This document shows, piece by piece, positions 10,648 through 21,086 of a DNA stretch of 64,000 nt. Position 1 is the stretch's first letter. Every line of letters begins with the position of its first letter. The stretch is from Owenia fusiformis (Eukaryota; Annelida; Polychaeta; Sabellida; Oweniidae). The stretch lies in NCBI GenBank assembly GCA_903813345.2, contig CAIIXF020000009.1, positions 16,331,759 through 16,395,758 of the forward strand, in the 5' to 3' direction. Below the pieces are notes generated by a model. It did no database searches, was not told where the DNA came from, and was given only the letters and a program-made list of their open reading frames with translations. A program made the translations under genes and the position numbers.

Positions 10648-11507
10648 AGGAAGGGGGTTGTCTATAAATACAATTAGAGTAACCACTCTGGTATTTTTGT
10701 GTTATATTATGTAAAACAAGTATTTCTATCGACTTACCAATGTTGGGGCTTCAGACAATTCGTTAACGGTATCAATTTGATGATTGTTCTCAGCCATAAT
10801 TCGATCCTGCATCAACTTTTATTCGACAAATGTTCGAGTTAAAATTGAAATAGCCCGCTTCAATGTGCTCCGATCTGTGATTGGCTGCCTGGGCTCAATA
10901 TCCCGGCAACCGATTGTATTTGCCAAGACTGACGACGGGAAGTTCGATGCTCAATAAAACATCGTTATTTATTAAATTAGATGAAAAAACTTCCAAAAAA
11001 ACACACATTTCAACAATATCAGTCATATATATTGATCATTTTGAAATAAAAGAAGCGCACTTATATTACTTTTTTGAATTGTTTCTATTGTTGTTGAATT
11101 TGACCAATCTCACAGGCACTGATAGCGTGGCGTAGTGGATAGCGCGTTGGGCTTCTCTATACGGAATCATTTTCTTTAAAAAGGTTGGGGTTCGATTCCC
11201 GGCTTGGGCAATCTTTTATTTCTTTTTTTTATCACAACACAATTTTATCCTTTGGGAATGTTATTTTAATAACTTAAAAGGGTTTGACAATATAAATTAA
11301 TTAAAAAAATTGTATGTTGTTTTAGACTTATTGTGTTCTAGACATTTGGTTGTTCTTTGGTTGTCCTGTTGATTTTCTCAATATATTGGTAAAACTGTGC
11401 TCATGATATGGTCTCAAAATATATCTAAGGCATATATGATGTTATATGAGCAGTTATATTAAGACATTACTGGTTGTCCGGGACAAGAATCTAGACGATC
11501 CCCTTCT
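10648..11507. mobile_element. TTAA-flanked 860-bp element carrying a tRNA-like sequence
   Basis: TTAA is present at 10644-10647 and 11508-11511, and removing the insert restores a normal repeat module. Termini are AGGAAGGGGGTTGTCTA and, inverted, AGAAGGGGATCGTCTA (one gap, two mismatches). Perfect TTAA duplication with short inverted termini is typical of piggyBac/Kolobok-type transposition. There is no transposase. An internal tRNA-like sequence lies at 11121-11210. The plus-strand frame 10881-11135 is not recognised. Confidence 0.75.
11121..11210 (+). tRNA. tRNA-like sequence, probably Arg-derived pseudogene
   Basis: A good A box (TGGCGTAGTGGATAGCGC, 11128-11145) and B box (GGTTCGATTCC, ~11189) are spaced as in a tRNA with a small intron-like insert after GGGCTTCT. 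The 5' and 3' flanks that should form the acceptor stem (GATAGCG and CTTGGGC) do not pair, and the T stem has a mismatch. A functional tRNA is therefore unlikely. It could still bind TFIIIC. It sits inside the TTAA-flanked element. Confidence 0.5.
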
Positions 11508-11600
11508 TTAACATTTATCCAGAATGCCCAAAAATTAATGAATTCAATATTTGCATGTACATTGATCCCTGAAAGTCTGAAATTGATCCATCAGACAGTT

Positions 11601-11841
11601 CACCTGGAAACATATAAAAACATATGGAGACACATAAAACATTTATATACATATATAGACATATATTCATATATAAAACTTTTTGATATGACTTGAAATT
11701 AACTGTACAACACTTTATCTTGAAGGAAACATATTTGCATAAAAATGCATACCAATATATATTCTAAAAGAAGCTGAATCATTTTCTGACTTGCTTATTC
11801 AAACTTCTAGAGTTTCAAAGTGCACAAAAGTGTATCTTTAC
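11601..11841. other. Unclassified intron sequence with CATATA-rich stretch
   Basis: Short CATATATA/ACATAT runs at 11610-11680; no gene. The EPRS donor follows at 11841. Confidence 0.5.
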
Positions 11842-11966
11842 CTAGGGCTTCTATAAACCAGTAGTATTGTGGATCCCTATCTAAATACTCTGTTGTCCTC
11901 AAGGCATGTGTTACTCCCTCTAAACTGTCTACTATAGGGCAGGCAAAGTCATAAGTTGGGTATACC
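11842..11966 (-). CDS. EPRS1: EPRS coding exon (GluRS core), last exon in the window
   Basis: A 125-bp exon from acceptor ATTCAG to donor G|GTAAAG. It reads [40 protein letters not shown] and L, then the first base of Gly. The [31 protein letters not shown] block is among the most conserved in cytosolic GluRS: it lies around the active site and binds the tRNA 3' end. The next expected segment (family pattern ...YIWE.SRLNL...LSKRK) was searched for by eye on the minus strand of 1-11841 and not found, so the intron is at least 11.8 kb. Confidence 0.95.
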
Positions 11967-12054
11967 CTGAATTTAAAACATATTTTTACATTTATCAATA
12001 CATTTGTAGACAATCAAGTACTCCAAACAGCAGTAGGATTGGTCTCCTAGCACT

Positions 12055-12345
12055 AAAATTGGAAAACAAGGCATTAACATGCAAAATTTCACGACCTGCC
12101 ATTTGTTATAGAAACTGAATGCCAAACGCCCTTACAAAAAAGTTGAAGACCATAGCAAAATGTCATCAGCAAGCCAATTTATATATTGATATTTCCATAC
12201 AATCCATATTTAAGAAAACATGGAAAAATGATTTGATCAAAATTGATCATTTAAAAGTGCAGTGGTCATTTCATGTGGGCTGCCTAAGATTTCATATAGG
12301 AAGTGATTTTCATCAGCTCTTCAGTTTGCATATAGCATAAAGCAA
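12055..12345 (+). repeat. Fragment related to the 48.1-50.2 kb composite element
   Basis: ACAAGGCATTAACATGCAAA then ATTTCACGACC resembles the left end of the CACCACCT family. AAAACATGGAAAAATG...TCATTTAAAAGTGCAGTGGT and AGGAAGTGAT resemble the ~180-bp terminal repeat at 48089. A frame at 12119-12340 is a by-product. Confidence 0.6.
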
Positions 12346-12470
12346 GATGGTATGTTACAGTAAGAAGCACAAAACCAGCTGAATATATCTTTTTTTCTAA
12401 TATGTCTATGATTTAATTTTTCAGATTATCTTTTAGTTCAAGTTCACAAGCCCTGAAAATACCTAATCAT

Positions 12471-13081
12471 TTTTTTTTATTTTATTTTTTTATAGGTTAT
12501 GTTTTATTTATCAATATTATCATTTTACAATGTCCGACAATGGGCCAAGGCCATTGGCATTAGTGACCCATGTCGATTTTAACACATACACATTTATACA
12601 ATTTCTAAAATAGAGTTAAGTAGGCACTTAAAAATCAAGTAATTTTCGGCTGCTGAACACTCAGCATGACAATACATGTAAGTTACATGTGACATTTCAC
12701 ACCAAATATATAAACTTAGACATAGTCTACAATTAAAGAAATAAAGTTAGCAGATGTTGTGACTATAAGCTTGTTAGTTTCAATTTTATATGTTGAGCCA
12801 CCATATAACAATGTATCTAGTTTCTCTTTTGCATTTAGTTTGTTATAATGGTGAATGTTGAAATTTGGTATCCCTGCAAGGTCGAGTGCTAGTTGTTCCC
12901 TGAGATCAAGTAAAAGGGGGCAAGAAAAGAATAGGTGTTGGGTTGTCTGAGATCGAAAACTGCACAAGCATTGAGGATTAACATTATTGAATTGATTCTG
13001 GAACTTATGGTAACGAAAAATGAAATCACATCTGGTTTTGTTAAGCACTATTTCAGCTTGCCTGTCTAAATTCAAATGGAT
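12471..13081 (-). pseudogene. LINE 3' end with zinc-ribbon C-terminus (minus strand)
   Basis: The minus strand encodes the tail of a LINE ORF2: NKTRCDFIFRYHKFQNQFNN, then a zinc ribbon (C.C...TTQHLFFSCPLL, residues ~37-60 of the 119-residue frame at 12716-13075), ending ...NFISLIVDYV. A 3' UTR follows and finishes in an A-rich tail, seen as the T-rich run 12471-12495 on the plus strand. It is 5'-truncated at the junction with an oppositely oriented LINE at ~13082. Its C-terminus differs from the plus-strand LINE's, so they are different families joined head to head. Confidence 0.75.
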
Positions 13082-13929
13082 GGTGTCAATTAGGGTCTGA
13101 TCTGCACAATTAATAGTGGGGTACCCCAGGGATCCATCTGGGGACCATTATTCTTCCTTTTGTATATAAATGATCTACCGGAAGTCATTAGAAATGGTAA
13201 AATGTTCTTATATGCTGACGACAGTTCTATATTTTTTAAAGTTGATAAGGACAAAGATCTAACTGAAGCTCAACGGGAAATACAATTTGATCTTGATAAG
13301 TTGTCTGAATGGTCCGATTTGTGGAAGTTGAAATTCAAAGCATCTAAAAGTAAAGAATTGATATTTAGGAGTAGATGTCGTTTCAAGAGGCAGTTTGAGC
13401 CAGTTACCATGAATGGTGAAACTATAGCAAGACAAGATTCACATTGCCACCTGGGTGTAATTTTAGATGATGCTCTGACTTTCACCGAACACATAACCCA
13501 ACTCCGTATCAAAATAGACAAGATGCTAAATCCATTTAATTGTTTAAAATATAAGATTGCAAGCAAACACCTTGAAACTATGTATATGTCCTTTATTTTA
13601 CCCCATTTAGAATACGGCTCAGTTTTATTTGATGCGGCTCCAAAACACGAACTCTTGAAATTGGACAGGCTTCACTATAAGGCAGCCTTAATTGTTAGCG
13701 GCTGTACCAAGGGAACAAATACAAACAAAGTTCTGAAAATTCTAAACTGGGCTCCATTATCGGAAAAAAGAAAACAAAAGAAACTGTTATTAATGCATGA
13801 TGTTTATTATGGAAATGCCCCTCCATACATTTCAAATATTTTCAATACGTACCGAAACAAGAGGCCAACGCGAGCCTTAAGAAAAACGCTCCATTTTATT
13901 GTACCCGTAAAACAATCTGAAAAAATTAG
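13082..13929 (+). pseudogene. LINE reverse transcriptase, 5'-truncated, first part (split by insertion)
   Basis: It begins in the GVPQGS.WGPLFFLLYINDLP block (a typical LINE RT motif, just before the first Met at 13160) and contains the catalytic YADD box at ~13211-13222. It continues through HLGVILDDALTFTEHI, KHLETMYMSFILPHLEYG and LNWAPLSEKRK blocks to KQSEKI at 13929. The 265-residue open frame is intact over the RT thumb and downstream region but lacks the endonuclease and fingers. The open reading stops only because an element was inserted at 13930. The remainder is at 15638-15767. The insertion postdates the LINE. Confidence 0.88.
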
Positions 13930-15637
13930 TACCGTGGGTACTGGGCTCACATGGTAACAGAAAAAAACGGATATAATTTTTTGCTGATTTTTTGTTACAA
14001 AATTATTTCAAGCCATCTGTCTCTCAGTCAATTAAAATGGCTGAAAAAAAAACGGATATAATTTTTTGCTAATAATTTGTAACAAAATTATTTCATACAA
14101 CTACTCTTTACAGTGACATGGCTTTTTGCAATGCAAGACACCTGAAATTATTTGTAAAGCTAGGAAATGGGCCAAAATTGAATTTCGCGAGACAAAAATG
14201 TCGACCATTTTGAAATCAGGCAAGCTTTTGAACCAGGAGTCACAGGGGAGTATTTTGTATTGATGTTGAACAAAAATAACTTGAAACTGGAATCCTATCG
14301 ACAGAGGTTTTAAGCAAATGGTCCAAAAGAGGATTTCGCGAGACAGATGGACAAATCAATGTTAACTAAAATGGCTGAAAATGAAAAAAATGGATATAAT
14401 ATTTTGCCGATTTTTTGTAACAAAATTATTTCATACAACTACCTTTTACAGTGACATGGCTTTTTACAATGCAGGACAGCTGAAATTATTTGTAAAGCTA
14501 GGAAATGGGCAAAAAGTGAATTTCGCGAAACAAGAATGGCAACTTTTTTGAAAATAGGCGAGCTTTTGAACCAAGAGTCATAGGAGAGTTTTTTGTATTG
14601 ATGTTGAACAAAATTAACTTAAATTGGGAATCCTATCGACAGAGGGTTTAAGGTAAACGGTCCAAAAGTGGATTTTGCGAGACAGATGGACAAATCAATG
14701 TTAACTAAAATGGCTGAAAATAAATAAATGGATATAATTTTTTGCTGATTTTTCGTAAAAAAATTATTTCATACATCTACTCTTTACATTGACATGGATT
14801 TTTACAATGTAGGACACTTGAAATTATTTGTAAAGCTAGGAAATGGGTCAAAAGTGAATTTCGCGAGACAAAAATGGCGGCCATTTTGAAAATAGGCGAG
14901 CTTTTGAACCAGGAGTCATAGGGGAGTTTTCTGAATTGATGTTGAACAGAAATAACTTAAAACAGGAATCCTATCGACAGAGGTTTTAAAACGTGCCACT
15001 GTTATTGACAGAAAGTGGATTTCGCAAGTCAGATAGACAAATCAATGTTAACTAAAATGGCTGAAAATAAAAAAAATGGATACAATTTTTCGCTGATTTT
15101 TTGTAACAAAATTATTTCATATATCTAATCTTTACATTGACATGGATTTTTACAATGTAGGACACCTGAAATTATTTGTAAAGCTAGGAAATGGGCCAAA
15201 AGTTGAATTTCGCGAGACAAAAGTGACGGCCATTTTGAAAATAGCCGAGCTTTTGAACCAGGAGTCATAGGGGGGTTTTCTGTATTGATGTTGAACAGAA
15301 ATAACTTAAAACAGGAATCCTATCGACAGAGGTTAGCTAGGAAATGGGCTAAAAGTGAATTTCGCGAGACAAAAGTGACGGCCATTTTGAAAATAGGCGA
15401 GCTTTTGAACCAGGAGTCATAGGGGGGTTTTCTGTATTGATGTTGAACAGAAATAACTTAAAACAGGAATCCTATCGACAGAGGTTTTAAAACGTGCCAC
15501 TATTGTTGACGGACAGACGGACGGACAAACGGACAGACGGATGGACAGACGGACAGACGGACGGACAGACGGACAGACGGACAGACAGACGGACAAGTGA
15601 GTGATTACAAAAGCTCACCATGTGAGCTAAAAACTAG
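13930..15637 (+). mobile_element. GCTCACATGGT-family tandem-repeat element inserted in the LINE
   Basis: It starts TACCGTGGGTACTGGGCTCA then CATGGT and ends AAGCTCACCATGTGAGCTAA then AAACTAG. The inverted core is GCTCACATGGT. TAG is found on both sides (13927-13929 and 15635-15637). The interior has four and a half ~360-bp units (GGATATAATTTTTTGCTGAT...GTGAATTTCGCGAGACAAAA...GGCGGCCATTTTGAAAATAG...CCTATCGACAGAGG). A GGACAGACGGACGGAC minisatellite (15505-15598) sits against the right terminus. There is no coding capacity. A left-end copy is at 54898. Confidence 0.88.
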
Positions 15638-15767
15638 ACGCGGTACTGTAGTTTCTTCTATATCTGAATGGGAGAGGGACACATTACCTGATCAACTAAA
15701 AACCATTCCAATAAAGCGCACTTTTAAATATCATCTTAAAAAACATCTATTTCCAAAGAAGACCTAA
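15638..15767 (+). pseudogene. LINE ORF2 terminal part (continuation of 13082-13929)
   Basis: Directly after the inserted element the LINE frame resumes at the same codon: the two bases before the insert plus A form Arg, then RGTVVSSISEWERDTLPDQL and a short tail ending FKYHLKKHLFPKKT and a TAA stop at 15765-15767. The W...P..L....S/T-type ending is usual for CR1/L2/jockey-like LINEs. The downstream 3' UTR is not delimited. Confidence 0.85.
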
Positions 15768-16015
15768 TCATTTTGGACATTAGGTGATAGAAATAAAATG
15801 CCTGCTTGAGCAGAGGTCATTTGCCCATAAGTTAAGCCTACATAGTTCAGACTATATATCATAATTTGGTAAATGGTATATAAGTTATCAAAAACTTTTT
15901 CATGAAAAATAGCGGCTATTTTGAAAATCAGCAAACTTCTTGAAATGTCTTCTTAATCTTGAATGGAGCTCTTACATACCAAGCATCAGAGTATGGTGTT
16001 AAAACTGTATCAAAA
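15768..16015. other. LINE 3' UTR or flank, no gene
   Basis: Probable 3' UTR of the LINE (ATTAGGTGATAGAAATAAAA, then GCCTGCTTGAGCAGAGGTCA), then intron sequence with a single CATGAAAAATAGCGGC motif. Confidence 0.4.
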
Positions 16016-16020
16016 TTACT

Positions 16021-16447
16021 CATATGCGAGTAGGTAGTTACCAGTTTCGCCACCAGGTGGCTGATTCAGGGGAATTAACATGGCAGGGCATTACAAAATT
16101 CCCTCAAACTTGAATATTTATCAGTTTTAGTGGTTCACTTTTCATATTACCCTTATGTATCTGATAGTTATACAAATTAAAATATGTCCAGTAAAAGAAA
16201 ATATTATCTGCCTAACACAAGAAAAGATATTTCCATTTTTGTGATTTTCCAACATGGGGGCTATGGGGAATCTCCCCGACCTAGAAGTCACATTTTCAAA
16301 GAAAATTAAATTTTCAAAGTTGATAAAGTCTTTTCGAAACCATATTTCTAGATGTAATTTTACATGTTGTTTCCAAATATGACATCAGTTTGACTGAATT
16401 TTGAATTTTTAATGACGTAAATCAAGATTATTTCTACTCGCATCTAG
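16021..16447 (+). mobile_element. ATGCGAGTAG inverted-repeat element
   Basis: It starts ATATGCGAGTAGGTAGTTAC and ends ATTTCTACTCGCATCTAGGA; the inverted terminal core is ATGCGAGTAG. The internal sequence (CATGGGGGCTATGGGGAATC then TCCCCGACCTAGAAGTC) recurs at 37621-37822, and the left half recurs inverted at 38440-38660. About 430 bp, no coding. Confidence 0.65.
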
Positions 16448-18358
16448 GATATTGGACATCTTATATTTATGTGATATCTCTAACACATAGAATAGCGTTT
16501 AGCAGAATACATACACAATCCGTGTGATTTCCTACACGGTTTGTTCGAGTTTGCACACTCTATGTTTGTGTATTTGTGTATGCATTGTTTAATAAAAATG
16601 ACATCGAACAGGGTACACGAACAAATGCTTATGTGCCTTGCACAAACATTTTTCCCTTCACAAACCATGATGTGCCGATCACACACCTTGATGTACCGAT
16701 CAGACACCTTGATGTAACATAAATTGCTTTCTAGAGATGTTAGCGATTTTTTTCTAAATCTCGCGTCACTTTTGCACTGAACGAAATAACACAGCGCGGC
16801 AAAAAGATAAAAAGATCTAGTTTCTCAATAAATGGCCACTGTACGTCTCCCTAGCCTAGGGCCTATAGTAATTTGTATACTTTTTATAATGATTACTACG
16901 AGCAAGGTGCCCAAATTAAGCTAAATTATGTATTTGTAATATAAAATTTACATTTTATAACATTTCAACGGAGCGTGCCATATCGTAGAAACCAGGATGT
17001 TAATATCACGTGACTTCAAATCTCCCACCCTATATGAAGTGCAACTTGTTTGTGACAGCCTATGCGAGCGGGAACCATCCTATGCGAGTTTGAACTCAAT
17101 GCGTGTGTAAAATTGACACGTTCGTTCAAAATTTACTTTGATCCATGTGTAATTCTTTCAGCATTCTATTCAACACAATCCGTGTGACATTTCAACATTG
17201 CTTTTGGATATTTGGAAAGTGATTGGAGTTAGTGCTAACTCTTTGTGTGACACTTGATACAACCAGTGCGTGTGTGAATGAAAATAAGTTACGTAAGAGA
17301 ATTAACTGTTGGTATAACATGAATTGAAAATGACATACGATGATGCGAGTTTCACATATAATGATGCGTATTTCGCATAGTATGATGCGAGTTTCGAATC
17401 ATATAGTTCGAGTATTGGATCATATAGTTCGATTTTTCCATAGATCATGTAATGTCCAATTTTGATACAAAATAAATTCCATATCAGAGCATCAGTATAT
17501 CAAATTTTACCCAAATCAGTCTACTAATATTTGAGTTATAAAAGATAACATTTATGAAAAATGGTGGCGATTTTGAATTCAGTGGCCATATTGCAAAGGT
17601 TCTACACCTATGAGCCCAGATAGGGCTGGTGTAAACATGTGATACCAAGAACAAAAGAAGTGTCTGATATGTTTTCTGAAACTACATGAAGAAAAGTATA
17701 TGTACTTTTTTCAAATTAAATTGTTACCGTTTAAAAGATGATCATTGAATTGACAATATGTAAAATCTTCAGAATTCTTTGATGGCTGGTTTAAGAGAAA
17801 CATGTGTTCAATTCAGTTCATCATATTTAATACCAATCCTTTGTCAAAACCACCAATTTGATTTTCACTAGAAAATGTCCACTCTAGGATAAAGGCGAGT
17901 CCTGATCAACACAGAAGCAGGTGATAACTTAGAAACTTTTGAAAATGGAGGATGTTGCAAGAAACATTTGGAGAGGTAAAGTTAGCAGCTGATTTCAGTA
18001 TTTTAGTTTCAGCCATTATAATTCTCTAGCCGCCTATAATAGCCTTTGAAAATGGTCAGTCTGTATTACTATACTTTATATAATTGTACCCACATTTTTC
18101 AAGCTTAACTCAATTTGTCTATAGGAATGGGTCATGTGACCCACAAATTGCCAAGGCTACTGACAGTACTGCCATAAGCCTTTAAAATTTTAACCTAATA
18201 ATGAATCCATCAACCAGTATTTGAGTTATCGCCTTGACAAACAAACGAATGGACAGACAATTTCTCTATATCCCTGAAAACTGTCTTGGGTGAGATAAAA
18301 TGCATGAAGATGGTTTCTATAACTTTTAATACTTTAAAGTAGAAGTATATTTACTTAC
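16448..18358. other. Intron sequence with TGCGAG/CACACGG-rich segment
   Basis: 16480-17420 is rich in ACACAAACAT, CACACGG, TATGCGAG and TGATGCGAGTTTCACAT motifs in both orientations, probably a decayed repetitive element. The minus frame at 16480-16707 is cysteine-rich only because of these. From 17560 to 18250 there are fragments of ATGGTGGC-type modules ending TTGACAAACAAACGAATGGA. No gene seen. Confidence 0.4.
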
Positions 18359-18530
18359 TTGTACTTGTTGCCAGTTCTTATATGTGCCTCTGGTTTACAC
18401 CTGTATATAGTTGGGTCCCTCATACAGCCATTGTCAGACTGCATGTCAATCTTGGCCCTCACTGCACATGTCTGGCCAACCTCTGAGCCTTTTATCATCT
18501 CTTTCCACATCTCCATGTTCTTCTCAGCAG
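18359..18530 (-). CDS. EPRS1: EPRS coding exon (GluRS acceptor-binding region)
   Basis: A 172-bp exon with acceptor CCTCTAG and donor AA|GTAAGT. After completing Ser it reads [40 protein letters not shown] and [16 protein letters not shown], ending two bases into Lys. Family hallmarks are the W.EM..GS..G..C.RAKIDM..NNGCMRDP..YRC block and the H.RTGNKY ending, which belong to the part of the GluRS core that contacts the tRNA acceptor. A 6.4 kb intron separates it from the next exon, but the phase is preserved. Confidence 0.96.
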
Positions 18531-19616
18531 CTAGAGGAAGATAACAAGCATATAATTTCAACTAAGTACATTACCTACAAATATAAATTGTGTCTGGAAC
18601 TGATGTACATTAGAGGAATATGAACCATAAAACATTGTGTATAGTGCAGACAGGTAATCTTAAAAAGCAGTGTCCATAAGCAGTTACATGTATATGGCAA
18701 ATCCAATCAAGTCATTATATTCATCAATCTGACACATTATAGAGCGGACGGGTAATCTTAAAAACACTGTGTCCATATTCACCTTTATCAAATCCTTTTG
18801 ACCACTTTAGATTGTGGTCATATGCGCGAACCATTTGTCAGTCAATGGAATGTAGTGAGGTAGGTCATTTAAGTATGCAATGCGTAGTATTTTCTCCAAC
18901 TTTGTAAAAACATTGACTGACCAATGATTCGAGCGTATGCGATAATATGCAACTACAGTATATTTGTCTTGATGTAGAACCGATAGAGGTGGAAATGCTT
19001 ATTATATGAACTTTTTTTGCATTTTCTGTTGAAACATTATGTCTACATACAGAAACTGCCAAATGCCCAACCGGCTCCCTTGAGGATTTATTTGACAGAA
19101 ATTTTGAGTTTTCACATGTTTTAAAAATTCAAGATGGCCACCAATCTGGCAATTCATTTTGTGACTCATTTCTCTTACCAACCCCTTCTTCCACAATGTT
19201 TTCTCATATTGACCTGCAAACCCCAGCCATACAACACTTTGACATCACAATACTTACCGTTTATGTGTTACCAGTCAGCAAAATATTTCAAACAACAGTC
19301 GTTGCATATCAAAAAGTTCAAATTTAACTGAAATATGCCAAACTGGCTAAAAACTAAATATGTGACGAAAATGTCAGTCCTGGGGTACCTTTATCTCGTT
19401 CACATAAATAAGGATATATTAACATTCAATACATATTTTGTCTTCAAATCTTCAGAATTGATAGATAATTGAATGAACTATCACTGGTAAGAAAATCAAA
19501 GGGATTCGTCGATAAAAAGTATCTGTGTAAAAAAGTGTCCATTACTTATTGATCACTCCTCGTACATTAGGCTACATGTCCTATCCATAGTATCTTTTAC
19601 AGTATGTCTTACTTAC
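18531..19616. other. EPRS intron, no gene
   Basis: Two short similar segments (GGGTAATCTTAAAAA.CA(G/C)TGTCCATA near 18650 and 18750). A AAGATGGCCACC fragment lies at 19131. Overlapping small frames on both strands have no recognisable content. Confidence 0.5.
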
Positions 19617-19809
19617 AATTGCTTCTATTCACAGATTCCTCCCTTGCCTCTCTCATTTCTTTCATCGTTTCCCCTGGAGTATCATCCACATATGCTTTAC
19701 CCATTTTAATGAACTTCTCACACATGTTCAGCATGTCATCAAAGTAGTCAGATGTATATGAGAACTTGTCATACTTGATACCAAGCATGGCAACATCTTC
19801 AAGTATCAC
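19617..19809 (-). CDS. EPRS1: EPRS coding exon (GluRS catalytic core)
   Basis: A 193-bp exon starts at a TTTCAG acceptor and ends at T|GTAAGT. It reads [40 protein letters not shown] and [20 protein letters not shown], then NRSN plus one base. The [19 protein letters not shown] and GKAYVDDTP stretches are strongly conserved in eukaryotic cytosolic GluRS/EPRS and lie in the nucleotide-binding fold and the connective insertion. It starts in phase 0 and ends in phase 1, continuing into SAEKNMEMW in the next exon after a 1.1 kb intron. Confidence 0.96.
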
Positions 19810-20010
19810 CTGAAATTATTTAGTAGCCTTGTCATCTTGTAATGGTTCATTAATTTCTCAAATATAAACACTCAATGTCTTCATTCAATATAAAGTTCAT
19901 TGCTATTCACCTTTCCACAAAGTCAAGAAAATTGATAATTTCCGGCGCGCTGATTGGTTGTATGCAAATGAGTCAAATCAATGACGTCAATGACTGAAAA
20001 TTTTGAAGAA

Positions 20011-21086
20011 CCAGAACAACGGCAACGCCAAAGCGTAGCGAATCCCATCGAACAGAAATGGCTGGCATTTTTACAAACTAAATATATAGCAAATACATGT
20101 ATAATAAAATAACACACATAAGAAAGGCCACCATTTTCAAAACTGATGCTCACTGGCCAAGTTGTCATCAGAAGAAGTAATATGCTTTTTCTTTATAGTA
20201 TTCACATACCAAATATGAACAAAATCGCTCCACCACCTTTTCGAGTTATAGTAAAATACGTTAAAATGGCGGCCATTTTTCAAAATCGCCAATTTCTACC
20301 AAAAGTGTCATTAGACAGTGTGCCATGCTTATGTCATTCACATAGCAAATATGAACAAAATCTCTCCACTACTTTCGAGTTATAGTAAAATACGTTAAAA
20401 TGGCGACCATGTTTCAAAATGGCCGCCTTCTACCAAAAGTGTCATTAGACAGTGTACCATGCTTATAGTATTCACAAACCAAATATGAACAAAATCGCTC
20501 TACTACTTTTTGAGTTATAGTAAAATATGTTAAAATGGCGGCCATTTTTCAAAATGGTCGCCTCCTACCAAAAGTGTCATTTGACAGTGAGCCATGCTTA
20601 TAGTATTCACATACTAAATATGAACAAAATCGCTCCACTACTTCTTGAGTTACAGCAAAAATCGTAAAATAACGAGTAAAGGCTGCCATTTTTCAAGATG
20701 GCTGCCATGTGCTTCTTTAATATCTATATTTTTAGCTTATCAATGTCCTATATAATTTTTTTACATTTAAAACATATTGCTATTACAGTTTTACATATTG
20801 CACCTAAATTACTGTAAAATCGGCACTAAAATGGCCGCCATTTTTAAATGAGCAGCCATTTTGAAAATCGGCTTTTGAGCAGAACTTCTACCCCATAGGG
20901 TATATGTGTACAAAATATGAACAAAATCGGGCCAACGGTATTTGAGTTATTGCCCAGATGGACGGACGGACAGACAGACGGATGGACGGACGGACGTACA
21001 TACAGACGTACGTACGGATGGACGGACGGACGGACGGACGGAGGCGTTCCCTATATCCCTCCGAACTTCGTTCGATGGGATAATTA
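20011..21086 (+). mobile_element. CCCATCGAAC-family tandem-repeat element, copy 2
   Basis: Left end CCAGAACAACGGCAACGCCA, AAGCGTAGCGAATCCCATCG; right end CCGAACTTCGTTCGATGGGA. The interior has four ~135-bp units with CGGCCATTTTTCAAAATGGC and TGTCATTAGACAGTGTGCCA. A right arm follows (AACGAGTAAAGGCTGCC...) with a GGACGGACGGACAGACAGAC minisatellite at 20955-21050 directly before the terminus. Frames here on either strand (SVRPSIRP- or DGRTDRQTDGRT-like peptides) are minisatellite translations. Confidence 0.87.

Larger units (their letters stand above)
10597..11600. repeat. ATTTACCCAGAATGCC module split by a TTAA insertion
   Basis: The left part GACAAGATTTTAGGACAGAA...CAAAATGGCAACC (10603-10643) and right part CATTTATCCAGAATGCCCAA (11512 on) are the two halves of the same ~160-bp module found at 4.8-8.3 and 55.2-56.6 kb. 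They are separated by the element 10648-11507 at the module's TTAA. Confidence 0.8.

Noticed and set aside
11121-11210. Functional tRNA-Arg gene
   Set aside because: A and B boxes are good but acceptor strands do not pair and the T stem is imperfect; lies within a transposable element.
13270-13566. Minus-strand frame of 98 codons
   Set aside because: Shadow of the LINE reverse transcriptase on the plus strand.
12716-15767. A single LINE with a twin-primed 5' inversion
   Set aside because: The minus-strand tail and the plus-strand ORF each have their own, different C-terminal ends and stops, so two families are more likely.
16480-16707. Cysteine/histidine-rich minus frame as a zinc-finger or secreted toxin-like peptide
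   Set aside because: Comes from CACAAACAT/ACACGG tandem motifs; no signal peptide or regular cysteine framework.
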